Source: Pseudopyrenochaeta lycopersici (lineage: Eukaryota; Ascomycota; Dothideomycetes; Pleosporales; Pseudopyrenochaetaceae). From it: DNA of 64,000 bases. Of this stretch, positions 21,991 through 32,392 are shown piece after piece. Numbering within the stretch: the stretch's first letter is position 1; each line of letters opens with the position of its first letter. The notes beneath the pieces were generated by a model. The model was not told the origin of the DNA and did no database searches. It saw only the letters and a list, made by a program, of their open reading frames with translations. Both the position numbers and the translations under genes were made by a program. The stretch is from assembly GCA_003313425.1 (NCBI GenBank), contig NHZP01000025.1, positions 558,001 through 622,000 of the forward strand, written 5' to 3'.

Positions 21991-22476
21991 TCAGCTGGAG
22001 CGCCTTCTTTTCCAACTACGCACATCTAGGTCATCGATGGCTTCATGGTGTTTCCTTTTTCTGCGAACACTGTGCGCTACGTTTTCCGTTGCATGGCCAT
22101 GTTGAGACTTATCGCACTCGAATGTGGTGGCGTTATGTACTGTTTCCCGCAACTGTCGGTCGAGCTGCGCTTGCTGCTTGTTATCAGACCATAGATGGAA
22201 GATCAAGTCTTCCAACTCTGTTGTCTTCTCCATGACGCGCACCTGCTGCTGTACCAACTCCTGCTGTGTTTCTCGGAGTACGTCGCTAGCTGCGGTATAT
22301 TTGCCCTCGAGCCAGCGACACTGTGCTTCCAGGAATTGAATGCGCCTGGACTGCTTGTCGCTTTTGGTTTGCTCAACATTGCGTGTGCTATTCAGCTGTT
22401 GACATGACTCTGTTACTGTCGTGTCGTCATGACGCGTAGAACCCACCAAGTTGCTCTGTGGACTAGTGCTATCCAT
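21991..22476 (-). CDS. Hypothetical coiled-coil protein with basic C-terminus
   Basis: An intronless frame of 161 codons from the ATG at 22476 (MDSTSPQSNLVGSTRHDD). The middle is a probable coiled coil (QFLEAQCRWLEGKYTAASDV, LVQQQVRVMEKTTELEDLIF). The C-terminus has two basic clusters, RRKRKHH and WKRRR, that could act as nuclear localisation signals. No DNA-binding domain or other family was recognised. The frame stays open upstream of this ATG, so a longer protein or an upstream exon cannot be excluded. Function unknown. Confidence 0.4.
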   Translation of the reverse strand: MDSTSPQSNLVGSTRHDDTTVTESCQQLNSTRNVEQTKSDKQSRRIQFLEAQCRWLEGKYTAASDVLRETQQELVQQQVRVMEKTTELEDLIFHLWSDNKQQAQLDRQLRETVHNATTFECDKSQHGHATENVAHSVRRKRKHHEAIDDLDVRSWKRRRSS

Positions 22477-23421
22477 TTTATGTCGTCCAGGGGATCTTGG
22501 CTCTCTAGACGAGCAGCTGATGCTTCGGTTGCTTGAGTGCCGAGGCGTGGCTGATACAAAAATAAGATACATTTTGGCGGCAATTGATCGCTTTTAGCAC
22601 CGAGGTAGTTCAACACAGGAACGTTCGATGATGGCTGCAGCTCTACGGCGCATAGGGGTGAGTCAACCGAGAGGATCACCTCCGCGGATCAGCCATTTCC
22701 AGTTCTTGCGCACCTAAGCTATGACTTAGGCGGGAAGCCACAGCGCAATCAACAAGAAGCTGTTAGCACCGCCAGTAAACTATATGCCTTAAAAAACCTT
22801 TTGTGTATGCTTCTTCAACTCTCTTTTTTATTTCGTGACTTCTGTTGATCTTTTCCACCTTCAGACGGCAGGCACCGTGGGCAGATCGCAGAGTACGAAG
22901 ATATGGGGTCCACTAACTTGCAGTATATGCAGCTTGTTCGGCTTCTGGGCCTTTTGTGCGACGAATGATCCCAGATTGATGCGGTTTTTAGGGCAGCGAA
23001 GCAATGTGCTTACATAAGAGTATGAAGAAATGACACTGTTTCCCATATGCGGAGGTAATAGCTTTTCATGAGCAACGGGGATTCGTCCTCCGTCATGGCT
23101 GATTATCAGCAACAGAGCTCGATATGACGAGAATTGCTGGCCTTGGGGATCGCGTTGGTCGATTCCGCCTTGGGCAGAGTCATTCAATGTGGGCACGAGT
23201 ACCGTAACCAATAACGTAGTGCTTATGGCACCCGTGAGCTTTTACTATGCATCACTCTACTAAGGACTGGAAATAAGAGAGACTGGAGCACACTATATGA
23301 ACGGCGCTTCCCCTTGGCTCGGTGATGCGTCTTACCTTACATTGACAAGCATTACACCAATTGCCGTGTTTTCAGATAAAGAAAGCAAGATTTCTAATTC
23401 GAGCAAGCGCCATCGAACGCT
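22477..23421. other. Intergenic region upstream of the small secreted protein gene
   Basis: Short frames only. A TATATGA sequence at 23294-23300 lies about 124 bp before the ATG at 23422 and is a plausible core promoter element for that gene. Confidence 0.4.
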
Positions 23422-23766
23422 ATGAAACCCAAATACATCATTGTTACTTTATTGTTTACCTTCTCCAACGCTCAGATTAGCCCCCGCCTGGCCGATGTGT
23501 CGGATATATTCGAAATTCCTTCGGAAGTCCAAAGCCTTATCAAATCGGCAGAGTCGCGGGCGAGCTCTGCCGTCAGCGAGATCAGGTCTGTTTTCAGTAA
23601 TGCAGCTACCGCACTTCCTTCAGAATTGTTATCGAAAGCCGGAGAGATCCTGCCTGCTGAGACATCAAAAGTGTCAGCTAGTGATGCTACTCCGACCATG
23701 GAAGCTCACCTAGGCCTGGTCAACGGTGTGATCGGAGCAGCTATTGGATGGTACATGGTAAATTAG
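23422..23766 (+). CDS. Small secreted protein, 114 aa, cysteine-free
   Basis: A single-exon frame of 114 codons. Residues 1-17 form a signal peptide (MKPKYIIVTLLFTFSNA), with likely cleavage before QIS. The middle is Ser/Ala-rich with amphipathic helices (VQSLIKSAESRASSAVSEIR). The C-terminus ends in a short hydrophobic segment (GLVNGVIGAAIGWYMVN) that could be a GPI-anchor signal or a membrane tail. There are no cysteines, which is unlike most apoplastic effectors. The family is not recognised. The small size, secretion signal and repeat-rich neighbourhood fit the pattern of lineage-specific secreted proteins. A role in interaction with a host is only a guess. Confidence 0.55.
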   Translation: MKPKYIIVTLLFTFSNAQISPRLADVSDIFEIPSEVQSLIKSAESRASSAVSEIRSVFSNAATALPSELLSKAGEILPAETSKVSASDATPTMEAHLGLVNGVIGAAIGWYMVN

Positions 23767-24904
23767 CTTATTCAAAGGCGTGTGGAGACAATCAGCAGCG
23801 GAAGGTCCAGTCATGGCCTTGTCGCGATGGTTCTTAGTTGTGCTGTACTACATGTATGCACAGATGGATGATCCATTCCTTCCTTTTCTCAAAACATGGT
23901 CATGCTCACAATTCCCTTGACCCTTCAGTCTCCGGCTAGGCCACGCTACATAGTCCAATCAGAATATCGATGGTCCCTGTCGCACTCTAACACGCTCAGA
24001 ACAGTTTTTTCTATGCTTTCACATGCTCTGACGCCTTTCTTTGCGAGTTCTTCATTTGCATTACAACTCCATTGTCGTAGTCTTCACTTCTGATGCGAAT
24101 CTAATCAAATTACTGCATTCACGAAGGCGATAGCATTGACGTCCGTCATTATTGAAATGCGACTGTAAAATAGCCATCTTTAGGCGCTGGGCAACAGATC
24201 ACGTGCCTGTATCCTGCACGTCTAACCACTGTTTGAGGCAGTACCGCGTCGTTTTTGGAAAGTTGAGCTCATGCTCATCAGCTCCCTGTTGGTATTTCTC
24301 GCCAATTTCGATTCATACAGTATTCAAATAAGCATATCATCCGTCAGTACCAGCTATGTGAACAAGATGTGCATTGTAATGACCTAGGACGACAAGTCCA
24401 TGCAGTACTGTACACGTCGCAGCGATCAGGATCACAGAGGTGTTGACTGAAGCAACACAGACATACGAATCAGCTGTGCACCAGTAGTTGAAAATGATTC
24501 TCAATCATCGCGCCATCTCTCTCTCCCAGAAAACCTTGAATTAATCTTGCTGACGATGATGGCTTCAATGACAATGACTTGATAACCCAATCATCTGACA
24601 TTGGCCAAATAGGAAATCCACCTAGGATTTACACTGTCTCTGATGTAAGCCATAGATTAGACGTGCTTAGAGGGATACAGACCACATCGCACCCCTCTAT
24701 CATATCATGATCATGGTCATACGATATGCATCAGCAATGACAAGCGCATCGTAAGGCAGACTGAGTGCTATGATTGTGGCAGCTTATGGTGGCTAATCAG
24801 AGTAAGCATTTCCCTAAAGTGAACGACTATGGCGCTTGAACGTTGCTCACGGTAACAATGCCGATGATATGTCATCGCAACGCCCTGCACAACCTCTGAA
24901 CTCT
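23767..24904. other. Region without a recognisable gene
   Basis: About 1.1 kb with a 65-codon frame and no domain. No repeat was recognised except AT-rich palindromic words near 24703-24730. Confidence 0.4.
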
Positions 24905-24912
24905 TATAAATA
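24905..24912 (+). promoter_or_regulatory. TATA box of the 25003-26412 gene
   Basis: TATAAATA lies 91 bp upstream of the ATG at 25003, a usual spacing for a fungal TATA element plus short leader. Confidence 0.5.
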
Positions 24913-25002
24913 GAACAGAGCCATATGAATGAACAGACAGAGCCATCCTCCACAAGAAGAATCTTCATAGAACAGGCATAATCCTCGAGACCAGAAGACA
25001 TA

Positions 25003-26412
25003 ATGCCAAAGGACACCACCAAGCAACGTCGGCCAAAGGACAACGTGTTAAGCCGTGGGGACAAAAGCCACAGATCTCGGCCCAATGATGTTGTTCCGAG
25101 CACCGAAGATTCGTCTTGCCTCCAAATGATAGCATCGTGGAGTAAGTGGAGATTGGTAGAATGTGAGGGCACTTTCGACGTGCTGGAATCAGAGAAATGC
25201 GAGGAGCGAGGCAAGATGGATCAAGATGACCTCCCCAACTTCAGTCCTGAGAAGCACAAGGATCTTCTAAAATCTGCCGGTTACGAAAAGGTAACCGACC
25301 ACCGGGTTATACCCTTTGGCGGGAAATATACCCTTTTCGTCTTCCGTCTAAAAGATCATGAGAATGTTATGTGGTTGACCAAATCTGTATTTGGTGAGGC
25401 GCTTGGGAGAAATAAAAAGGATTATATCGAGAGATTCGGAAATGATGCAGCATCGCATCGTCGTTCGGGATCAAAGGCTTCCAAGCTAGATGACAATGAC
25501 GCTAGTGAAAACCAGGATGATAGCAACGATACCATCAAGGACGAGAATGATGCCGGGAATGATACCGAAGGTGTCGCTGTGACAGATGCCGACAACGGCG
25601 ACGAGAGCGAACATGAGAGTGAGAGTGAGAATGAGGCACGGAACGATATCGAGAGCGAAGACGACAGCGACGACGGCGAGGATACGCTTGACCGTAGCAC
25701 GCCAAGTCCTAAAGGCCGATCGCCAAGTCCCAGACGTAGTACTAGCACGCCCGTTACCAGCCCAAAAGCGACCCAGTCTACTGGAGGGAAGATCATTTAC
25801 GCACGCAATGATGGAAAGACATTACGTGGTCTCATTAAAAAGAATGGGTTGTATGATATTGACGGATTGAAAACTGCTCCGGCGAATAGCATGCATCATG
25901 AAAAGGTCCCAGGGTTTGCTCCAACAGTAGACAAACAATTTATCGCTGGCCTCACAATCTACAAAAGGTTGGATCGTGCAAAATATAAATTGCGAGGCTG
26001 TGCAGGTTTCAAGCGCGGCCCCAAAACGGTCTGGAAAGTGGTTATTCTTGAGCTTACGGACGAGCAACTGAAAGAAGATCTTCAGGATGCTAGGACAAAA
26101 GCAAATTGTAAATACACCGGCCCGCTTCTATGCAGCTGGAGTCAATTCGTCACGGCCGTCCGCAAGGACAAGAAGGACATCAAGAAAGCGGACGAGTTCT
26201 TCGACGATACAAACCTTGGAAGGGCCTTGAAGGAAAAGGGAATTGATCCCAGAACTGTGAGACACCAAACGTATGGCCCAGAAGACGCCAGAATGATTTC
26301 CGATGGGTTTAGACAGCTGTTCGATAAGCTGGCTGATCAGGGCGCGAAACTGTCTAAGCAAGATAAAAAAATCGAGGCAATAACCTTTATGTTGAAGAAA
26401 TCAAAGCTCTAG
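25003..26412 (+). CDS. Orphan protein with a central acidic Asp/Glu/Ser-rich linker, 469 aa
   Basis: A single uninterrupted frame of 469 codons, the longest non-transposon frame in the window. A second ATG at 25216 (MDQDDLPNFSPEKHKDLLKS) may be the true start, because the first 71 residues are basic and low in complexity. Three parts are visible. Residues 72-140 are a compact domain with VIPFGGKYTLFVFRLKDHEN. Residues about 150-265 are a highly acidic and Ser-rich linker ending in an SP-rich basic patch (SPKGRSPSPRR). Residues 270-469 form a second Lys-rich globular part with GFKRGPKTVWKVVILELTDE. There is no signal peptide or membrane segment, and the SP-rich patch suggests a nuclear protein. 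I do not recognise the family. No intron, RIP damage or transposase motif was seen. A promoter TATA element precedes it. Confidence 0.7.
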   Translation: MPKDTTKQRRPKDNVLSRGDKSHRSRPNDVVPSTEDSSCLQMIASWSKWRLVECEGTFDVLESEKCEERGKMDQDDLPNFSPEKHKDLLKSAGYEKVTDHRVIPFGGKYTLFVFRLKDHENVMWLTKSVFGEALGRNKKDYIERFGNDAASHRRSGSKASKLDDNDASENQDDSNDTIKDENDAGNDTEGVAVTDADNGDESEHESESENEARNDIESEDDSDDGEDTLDRSTPSPKGRSPSPRRSTSTPVTSPKATQSTGGKIIYARNDGKTLRGLIKKNGLYDIDGLKTAPANSMHHEKVPGFAPTVDKQFIAGLTIYKRLDRAKYKLRGCAGFKRGPKTVWKVVILELTDEQLKEDLQDARTKANCKYTGPLLCSWSQFVTAVRKDKKDIKKADEFFDDTNLGRALKEKGIDPRTVRHQTYGPEDARMISDGFRQLFDKLADQGAKLSKQDKKIEAITFMLKKSKL

Positions 26413-28129
26413 ACCAAGTCTACACTTCCAAGCCATGGACGCGGCTTATAGCTACTCCTTTTTCTCATGCCGGTTGAAAGCTTTTTAGACTTTTCAATGT
26501 TCGTTTGCTTTTGTCGCCATTTGCTCACAATATAATAATCACATCAGATAGTTTATTGCACCAATACTGTTTTATCGCTTTTCAATAATATCCTTTCAGC
26601 TCTGTGTGTATGATGTGGTGAGACAGTCTGGCACAGTCAGTGCCAGAGTGCATGATCTAACGAGCTGGAGCTGTCCACGCTCTGTCATAGTTGCAGTAAT
26701 TGCTTATAGGCGGAAATTTTCTTGAGCGAAGAAGAGACTACAGCAGACTAGCAGTGCTCGCCGTGTTCAAGCCAACAGCCACCCAGCTGATGCGCCGTAC
26801 GAATCACTTCAAAGTATTGCGTTATAATCCCTGATATGCCAGGAGGTACCTGATTTCATGAGGCTACGCAAGATTGCTCTAAGCGGATGGAACAAGTCCA
26901 TCTGTCATCGTCGCCCTACCAACTTATGGCCATACTGGCTGTCAGAGCCATAAGTTACGGCATGCTAGTAAAACCTACACTTCGCACAGTGGTTCCACAA
27001 AAGCCTCGCTATCCAGACGGTGAGACTGTTAGTGCCACGAAAGCCTGTGATGCCAACAGCCAGCAATGGGCTTCGTTTCAAGTCTTGTCTTGGAAATACA
27101 GTTGGTTGCACTTCCGGCTTCCGGTTCTTGCCAGCAACAAATCATATATCTTACACCAGTCCAGTCTCGCCTAAAAGAAGCTTTTCATAAATAATCACCG
27201 TTTTTGTCAGCAATCATGAGTGTAAGTTAGTCGTAAGCATCTCCGGACGAATCAAAGAGCAGCACTTACAGAAGCTAGGCCGAGGCGCAGTCAACGCCCC
27301 GCATACCACACATTACCTTACAGTATCTTGTATCTTATGGCATTACAGCCAAAGTAACAGGCTTTTGATAACTTCAGCCTTCCCTTTCAAAATCTCAAAC
27401 AATGTGTACGGAGGCCGCATGTTGGAGGAAGCCTAGTTCAAATCAAGGCGGTCATTCTAATGCAAGGTACAGTCTCAGATCAGCAAATTTTGTGGAAATC
27501 ATGGATTCGGTGCTCTAGTGTATTCTCGTCTGCAAGCGCTTAATGGCTTACTATCCTCCCATTCATAAGCATTGACTACCCTAGTACGACAAGGGCTAGA
27601 AGCATGTGATAAGGGGGACAATTTTGCAAAAATCTGCACTGATTGTATCGTCGTAGAAGGATGACAAGACATCACGCATTGCTGTGGCTGATGATGGTGC
27701 TGATGCTGTCGGATTGAGCGGCAGCGATGCAAATGTACCCGGTTGGCAGAAAGAGTCAGCACGTCTTTGTGTCCAAGGGAAGCTTCCGCTACACGCCACA
27801 ACTGCCCTAGGAGGTTAATCTAAGATGAAAATAGTGCTAAGTACTGTACATAGTAGGCTTTTACCGCAGGAAGTGCGCATATCAACACATATCAGAATGC
27901 GCTAGAAGTACTTGGCCAACGAGAGACTTCTCAGAGCCTTTTCTGCTGTTTAGGAAGAAGTCGCGGGATATTTGTATGAGTAACCTTCAAATGATAAATA
28001 CATAGTGTCTTCCAATAGACTCTCCCTTCTAAACTTTTGTGTTTGACGATTAAGCAAAGGCAACCAAGCGGACTAGTGGCGTCAAGGAATACTCGTTGGT
28101 GTACCCACCACTGCAAGAGTCCCTATTGT
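26413..28129. other. Region without a recognisable gene
   Basis: About 1.7 kb holding only frames of 60-100 codons (for example 26887-27174 plus and 27499-27801 minus) without domains. Nothing can be supported. Confidence 0.4.
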
Positions 28130-28335
28130 TGTCAGATTCAAGGACTATTTGGCTTGATCTTTGATGAATTTTGATGATGAACGTGGTTGATTGATTCTGT
28201 GTTCTCTCCGTTTTCTGCTTTTGTGTGCCCCTCTGCCAAGTGGTTACACCCGAGAGTTTGTGCTACCATCTAGGATCTCGCAACTTGGAGATCGACACGT
28301 GACATCTAACACCCTATCGGGCTTTACATCTGACA
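28130..28335 (-). mobile_element. Diverged solo LTR of the TGTCAGAT family
   Basis: The segment starts TGTCAGATTC and ends ACATCTGACA. Inside it shares the block CCAAGTGGTTACACCCGAG with the other LTRs, but the rest has diverged. No target duplication is left (ATTGT versus CGAAC). Orientation is inferred from the shared block. Confidence 0.55.
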
Positions 28336-28417
28336 CGAACCTAGTAAACAAAGTGGCGATCAAAGCAGCGTTTGACTGGCAACGGAACGAATCCTTCCTT
28401 ACACGCATATGGCTACG

Positions 28418-29616
28418 TTACTCGGTGCCACCCTTCTCGGTAGAATTCCCACCCAAAGTGGTGCCAAATATGCGAACGGCATAGAGATAGATCTCCAGTT
28501 CTCTACGACGCTGATCGATATCCTCGGGAATATGACGAGCCGCCTTCTTCAACGAAGTGCTGTCAAGAGTCCTACAAGTACCCAAAAGACGCACAAAGTC
28601 TTCGATCCAGACGATCCTGCTTGATTCGATCCTCTCATGGACGTACTTTAACATGGCTACCAAGGACTGAAGTTCTTCAGAATTTGTCGGTTCGTGGCCG
28701 TGGATGCATGTGCAATATTCGATGCCAGCTTCTCGTGTTAGCAAAATCTATCGGGTTTCTGGCGACCTTACCAATCTGGAAGAAATGCATATTGTCACGA
28801 CAAACGAGAAGTATGTCGCTGACATTGAAGCTATTTCTCTGCAAACCGACGTTGTGTAGGCTGGAAAGGCCAGCAAGAATCTAGCCTTGTCAGCGTGTGT
28901 ATGTCACCTGTTGAGGCGTGCTTACGTCTGCGACTAGAATCCGGCTGTGTTCCGGATCGAACGGCCAACTAGCTCGCACCACCAGAATATCCTCTAGGCT
29001 TGCCGCATCGGTGAAGCTTGGAATGATGGCTGCATTTGCATACACCTCGAAAGTAAAAAGGGTGTTTACAGGACCTAGGTCAGCAAGTTTTTCTGCGATG
29101 TTGGTCGAGACAGCTTTTTTGAGGACGAACGTGTTCAGACGAGGGTTTTTGCGTCTCGGTAAGATGGAATAGGTGACGCTACCAATTGTCCGATATAGTC
29201 CTGGAGTATAGTCTCCGTCCTCAAGTCTGCCAGAAATCATGTCCCTTCTAACATTCCGCAGAAGTTGCAGTGGTTTAAGAATCCCACTCATGTTTACTGT
29301 CCAGCAAGTGAGATGATTCGGTCGATATGATGAAGCAAACCGTCGGAAGAAGGCAGAATTAGTAGTGAAGGCTGGCAGCGCATACACGAATGCTGAAATT
29401 GCTGATAAGGTTGACCAAGACGCTTACTGGTCAGCCTCTGAGCACCATCCCGTGAAATATAGGTCCCACGAGGGTAATACTTCAAAAATTCTTTGAGGAA
29501 AACGATCACGACAATGAGCCATGGAAGATACTGGATTTGGTACTGACCACGAACGGTATCTTGGCTCAGGCATAGTACAGCTATCCCAGATAGCACGATA
29601 CCCCCACCCTGATCCC
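28418..29616 (-). pseudogene. Truncated gene for an unrecognised membrane protein
   Basis: A minus-strand multi-exon reading can be followed. The first segment, VLSGIAVLCLSQDTVRGQYQ then YLPWLIVVIVFLKEFLKYYP, ends near 29424. It continues with AFVYALPAFTTNSAFFRRFA to ILVAD (about 28935), then a GTAAGC-to-AAG intron and ARFLLAFPAYTTSVCREIAS, then probably another intron. The C-terminal exon contains MLKYVHERIESSRIVWIEDF and stops at 28418. At least three hydrophobic segments are seen. The reading begins exactly at the left end of hAT2 (29617) with no start codon, so the 5' part is missing. The family is not recognised. Splice junctions are tentative. Confidence 0.4.
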
Positions 29617-32392
29617 CAGACTTGTCGGCAATTCAATATTGATTGATAAGGGTGATATTGATATTGAATTGATATCCAGACCCAAGATTGATATTGAATT
29701 GATAATATTGCCAAGAATCACCCGATTGGGACTAGCATATAGAATCTATGGTGTTTCAGACACTTTGGGCACCTATAGTCCGGAAAGCCCATTGTCATCG
29801 CTTTCTACTTCGGCTGTGATATTGCCAGGATCTTCTGCCGGTATGTAGAGTGTCTGGATAAGCCCGTTCTTATTCCAATTACCCAGAACCTCTGTCATCT
29901 CCACAATCCATGCTCCTAGCCTAGCTCTGTCCCATGAGATAGTTCTCCGTACGCCTGAGAAGACGCGCTCGGCTTCATCAGACATTGGAGGAATAGAAAG
30001 GATATCCATCGCCATTTGATGAAGCCGAGGGTATTCTAGTCGCTGCTCCTCTTTACACCACCACTCCAAAGGAGAGCAAGTGATCTTACAAGGCTTTGCG
30101 TTCACAAATTTCTCGAATTCATCCTCCTCTTCCTCCTCTTCCATAACGTCAAGCTCCGCCGCAAGCCTCTCAAATTTTGAGAGTTCTGGTTGTGAATTAT
30201 CCGCCTCCTTCTGCGACTTTAGAAGAGGCAGATCCTTATAATTTGCCCAAATCTCTCTTGCGGTAGTAAGGGCCGGTTCTCTCCAGGAGGATACCCAATT
30301 GATATCAATATACTTGAGGCGGCGTCGGGGATGGAGGAGGAGGGCTGTGGTATAGGCAGGCGCTTCGTCAGAGGATTTGTAATACTTGTCAAGGACATAC
30401 CACCCCATATTAATGGAGTTGACTATATGGGAGTTGTTTTTATATTGAATCTACTTAAGATTAGCAGTATAAATAAGTTTTTTATCAGCAACATACCTTT
30501 GCTTCCTCGTAGTGTTTAAAGAGGATATCCATTGTCCAGAGAGCTTGGTCAAGCGATGACCAGTTAGCTTCCTGTGTAAGTGTTGCTTGATTAAATGGCT
30601 GTAAGAATTCAAGAGTCATTGTAAGAGTCTCCCAATCTTCCGCAGAAAGAACAGCGCCACCAAGGGCTCTATGATGCTTTTGACAGAACTTATTCAAAGC
30701 ATCCTGCTTCTCAACGGCCAATGCAATCAACTTGTACCAGGAGTTCCAGCGTGTTGCGTTATCGATGCCCAGAAGCTTCCCAGCAAGTGCCTCCCACTCA
30801 TCAGTCAATATAGTGGAGGAGCGAATATAGACAGCGATACCATGGAGGCTCCCAAGCGCTCCATTGGACTGCCACCTAGCCTCGTTAAGGAGTCGCATTC
30901 TTTTGCCTTTCTTGTCGCCTCTCTTCTCACGAAGCTGCTCTTGCAATGCTTCAACCACAGTGATATCAGACTCCTCTTTTGCAGCCTCAATGGCAGCCTC
31001 AAGGGCTTCTACTGTAGTTGCAAAGAGGAAGGCATCAAGAGATAGATTGATTATATGACCGCTGCATCGAATCCGCCTCTTTTTTGCATTGAATTCCACC
31101 CCAATTTTTGTAAGAGCATTTGCAATAGCCCTACAACAAGTGTCGTTACTGGAAGCATTATCCCCAATAATATAGCCTGTCTTCTCCGTAACCTCATAGG
31201 CTTGTATTGTCTCGAGAATATGCCTTGCCATCGTCTCGCCGCTGTGAGAGAAGCGACACTGTGGGAGGGAGAGGAGAGCTTTGCGGAGGGTGTAGTCGTG
31301 TCCAACGAATTGCGCGCAGATGCCAAGGAATGATTTCCGGTTTGCCGATGACCAGAGATCGATAGAGTAGTGGATTTGAGACTTTGCCCTGTGTAGGCGC
31401 TCCTTAATGGTAGCGTAGTGTGTTTTAAAGCTTCGCTCAATGTGGACAGGTATAGTAGTGTGTGACTCGATAAGTAGGTTTTCGACCTCTGGATTAACTG
31501 CCATTAGGAGCGCTTGGTATTCTGGCCATTCAACACAGTTGAAAGGCAAGCGGCGGCGAGTAACAAGCTGGATTTGTGCCTCGTAGAAGGCGTCTTTGTT
31601 AAGCGCCTTCGTAAGAACCTCCTCCACATCCTCGGTATTCTTCTCTACCTGCTTCTTTACCGACATTTGAAGGGCTGCTTGGAGAGAGACTTGCCGTACT
31701 TTCTTTCCCTTCGGCTCTTCAACATCAACGTAGACTTGATGTAGATTCGCCATATGAGTCCTAGCGTTAGTGGTAATAGCAGTAGCCCAGGGTTTCCCAT
31801 AGCCGTCACAGTCCTTACAATACATCAGTGATTGCCCTGACTTATCGCGCATTGCCTCATCATTCTCTGGCTTCCGAAAGTGTGTCCATATATCAGCAGC
31901 ACGCCTCTTTCTTGACTTTACGTCCTCACGGCTACGGTCAGGTCGATGTGGTTTGTCATTGAGGAAGCGCCATGGGCTAGGAGAGGCTCTGGAGGAAGGC
32001 GTAGTGGGTAGAGAGGGTGTGGATGAGGAGGAAGGAGGTCGGATAGGCCGACCTTGGGAGTTCTGGGAGGCCATAACGTTGTAGAATGGTTTATGGCGGT
32101 GGTTGTGGAGCATGCAGCAGAGAGATAAACCGGTAGATACCCTGGGATTTGCACGCAAAAGGTGCAAAAAAGGAAAACGCGAAAGGACGCGAAAGGGCGC
32201 GGAAGAACACCAAAAAAGGCGAAAAAAGGCGAAAAAAGCAAAAAGGTGGTGAGAAGTGGGTGTGCACGTGCCCTTATCAATACTTATCAATATTGAATTG
32301 ATAACGATATCCCATATTGATATTGCCTACTTGGATGAATATTGATATTGATTGATAAGAACATTGATAAGCACATATTGCCGACAAGTCTG
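29617..32392 (-). mobile_element. hAT2: hAT transposon without target-site duplication
   Basis: A 2776-bp element with perfect 16-bp ends CAGACTTGTCGGCAAT / ATTGCCGACAAGTCTG. The subterminal regions are crowded with TATTGATAAG / TTGATATTGA motifs. The flanking 8-mers differ (CTGATCCC on the left, CCAAATTG on the right). The right flank is the Copia gag-protease frame, while the left flank is an unrelated membrane-protein gene. A deletion that starts exactly at the left end, or recombination between two copies, would explain this. The transposase is intact. Confidence 0.85.
29773..32074 (-). CDS. hAT2 transposase, intact, 751 aa
   Basis: Two exons, 30497-32074 and 29773-30450, give 752 codons including the stop. 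The 46-bp intron has a GTATGT donor, a GCTAAT branch point 10 bases before the AG, and a TAG acceptor, phase 0. The start MASQNSQGRPIRPPSSSS at 32074 gives a Ser/Pro-rich N-terminus. The frame is open further upstream but leads into the terminal repeat. A BED-like finger (YCKDC ... HMANLH), the core motifs SQIHYSIDLWSS, YIIGDNASSNDT, RIRCSGHIINLSLDAFL and DNATRWNSW, and MGWYVLDKYY are in the expected order. The dimerisation domain contains RLHQMAMDILSIPPMSDEAE then RVFSGVRRT. An acidic run (EEEEEEDEFE) precedes it. No stops or frameshifts. Confidence 0.88.

Noticed and set aside
25422..25796. Ser/Leu-rich minus-strand frame of 124 codons
   Set aside because: Antisense shadow of the acidic linker of the orphan protein.
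31918..32280. Phe-rich minus-strand frame near the hAT2 transposase start
   Set aside because: It lies in the transposase N-terminal region in another frame and in A-rich leader sequence.
32287..32392. Last 35 residues of the Copia gag frame (VGNMCLSMFLSI...)
   Set aside because: They are translated from the hAT2 terminal repeat and are not part of the retrotransposon protein.
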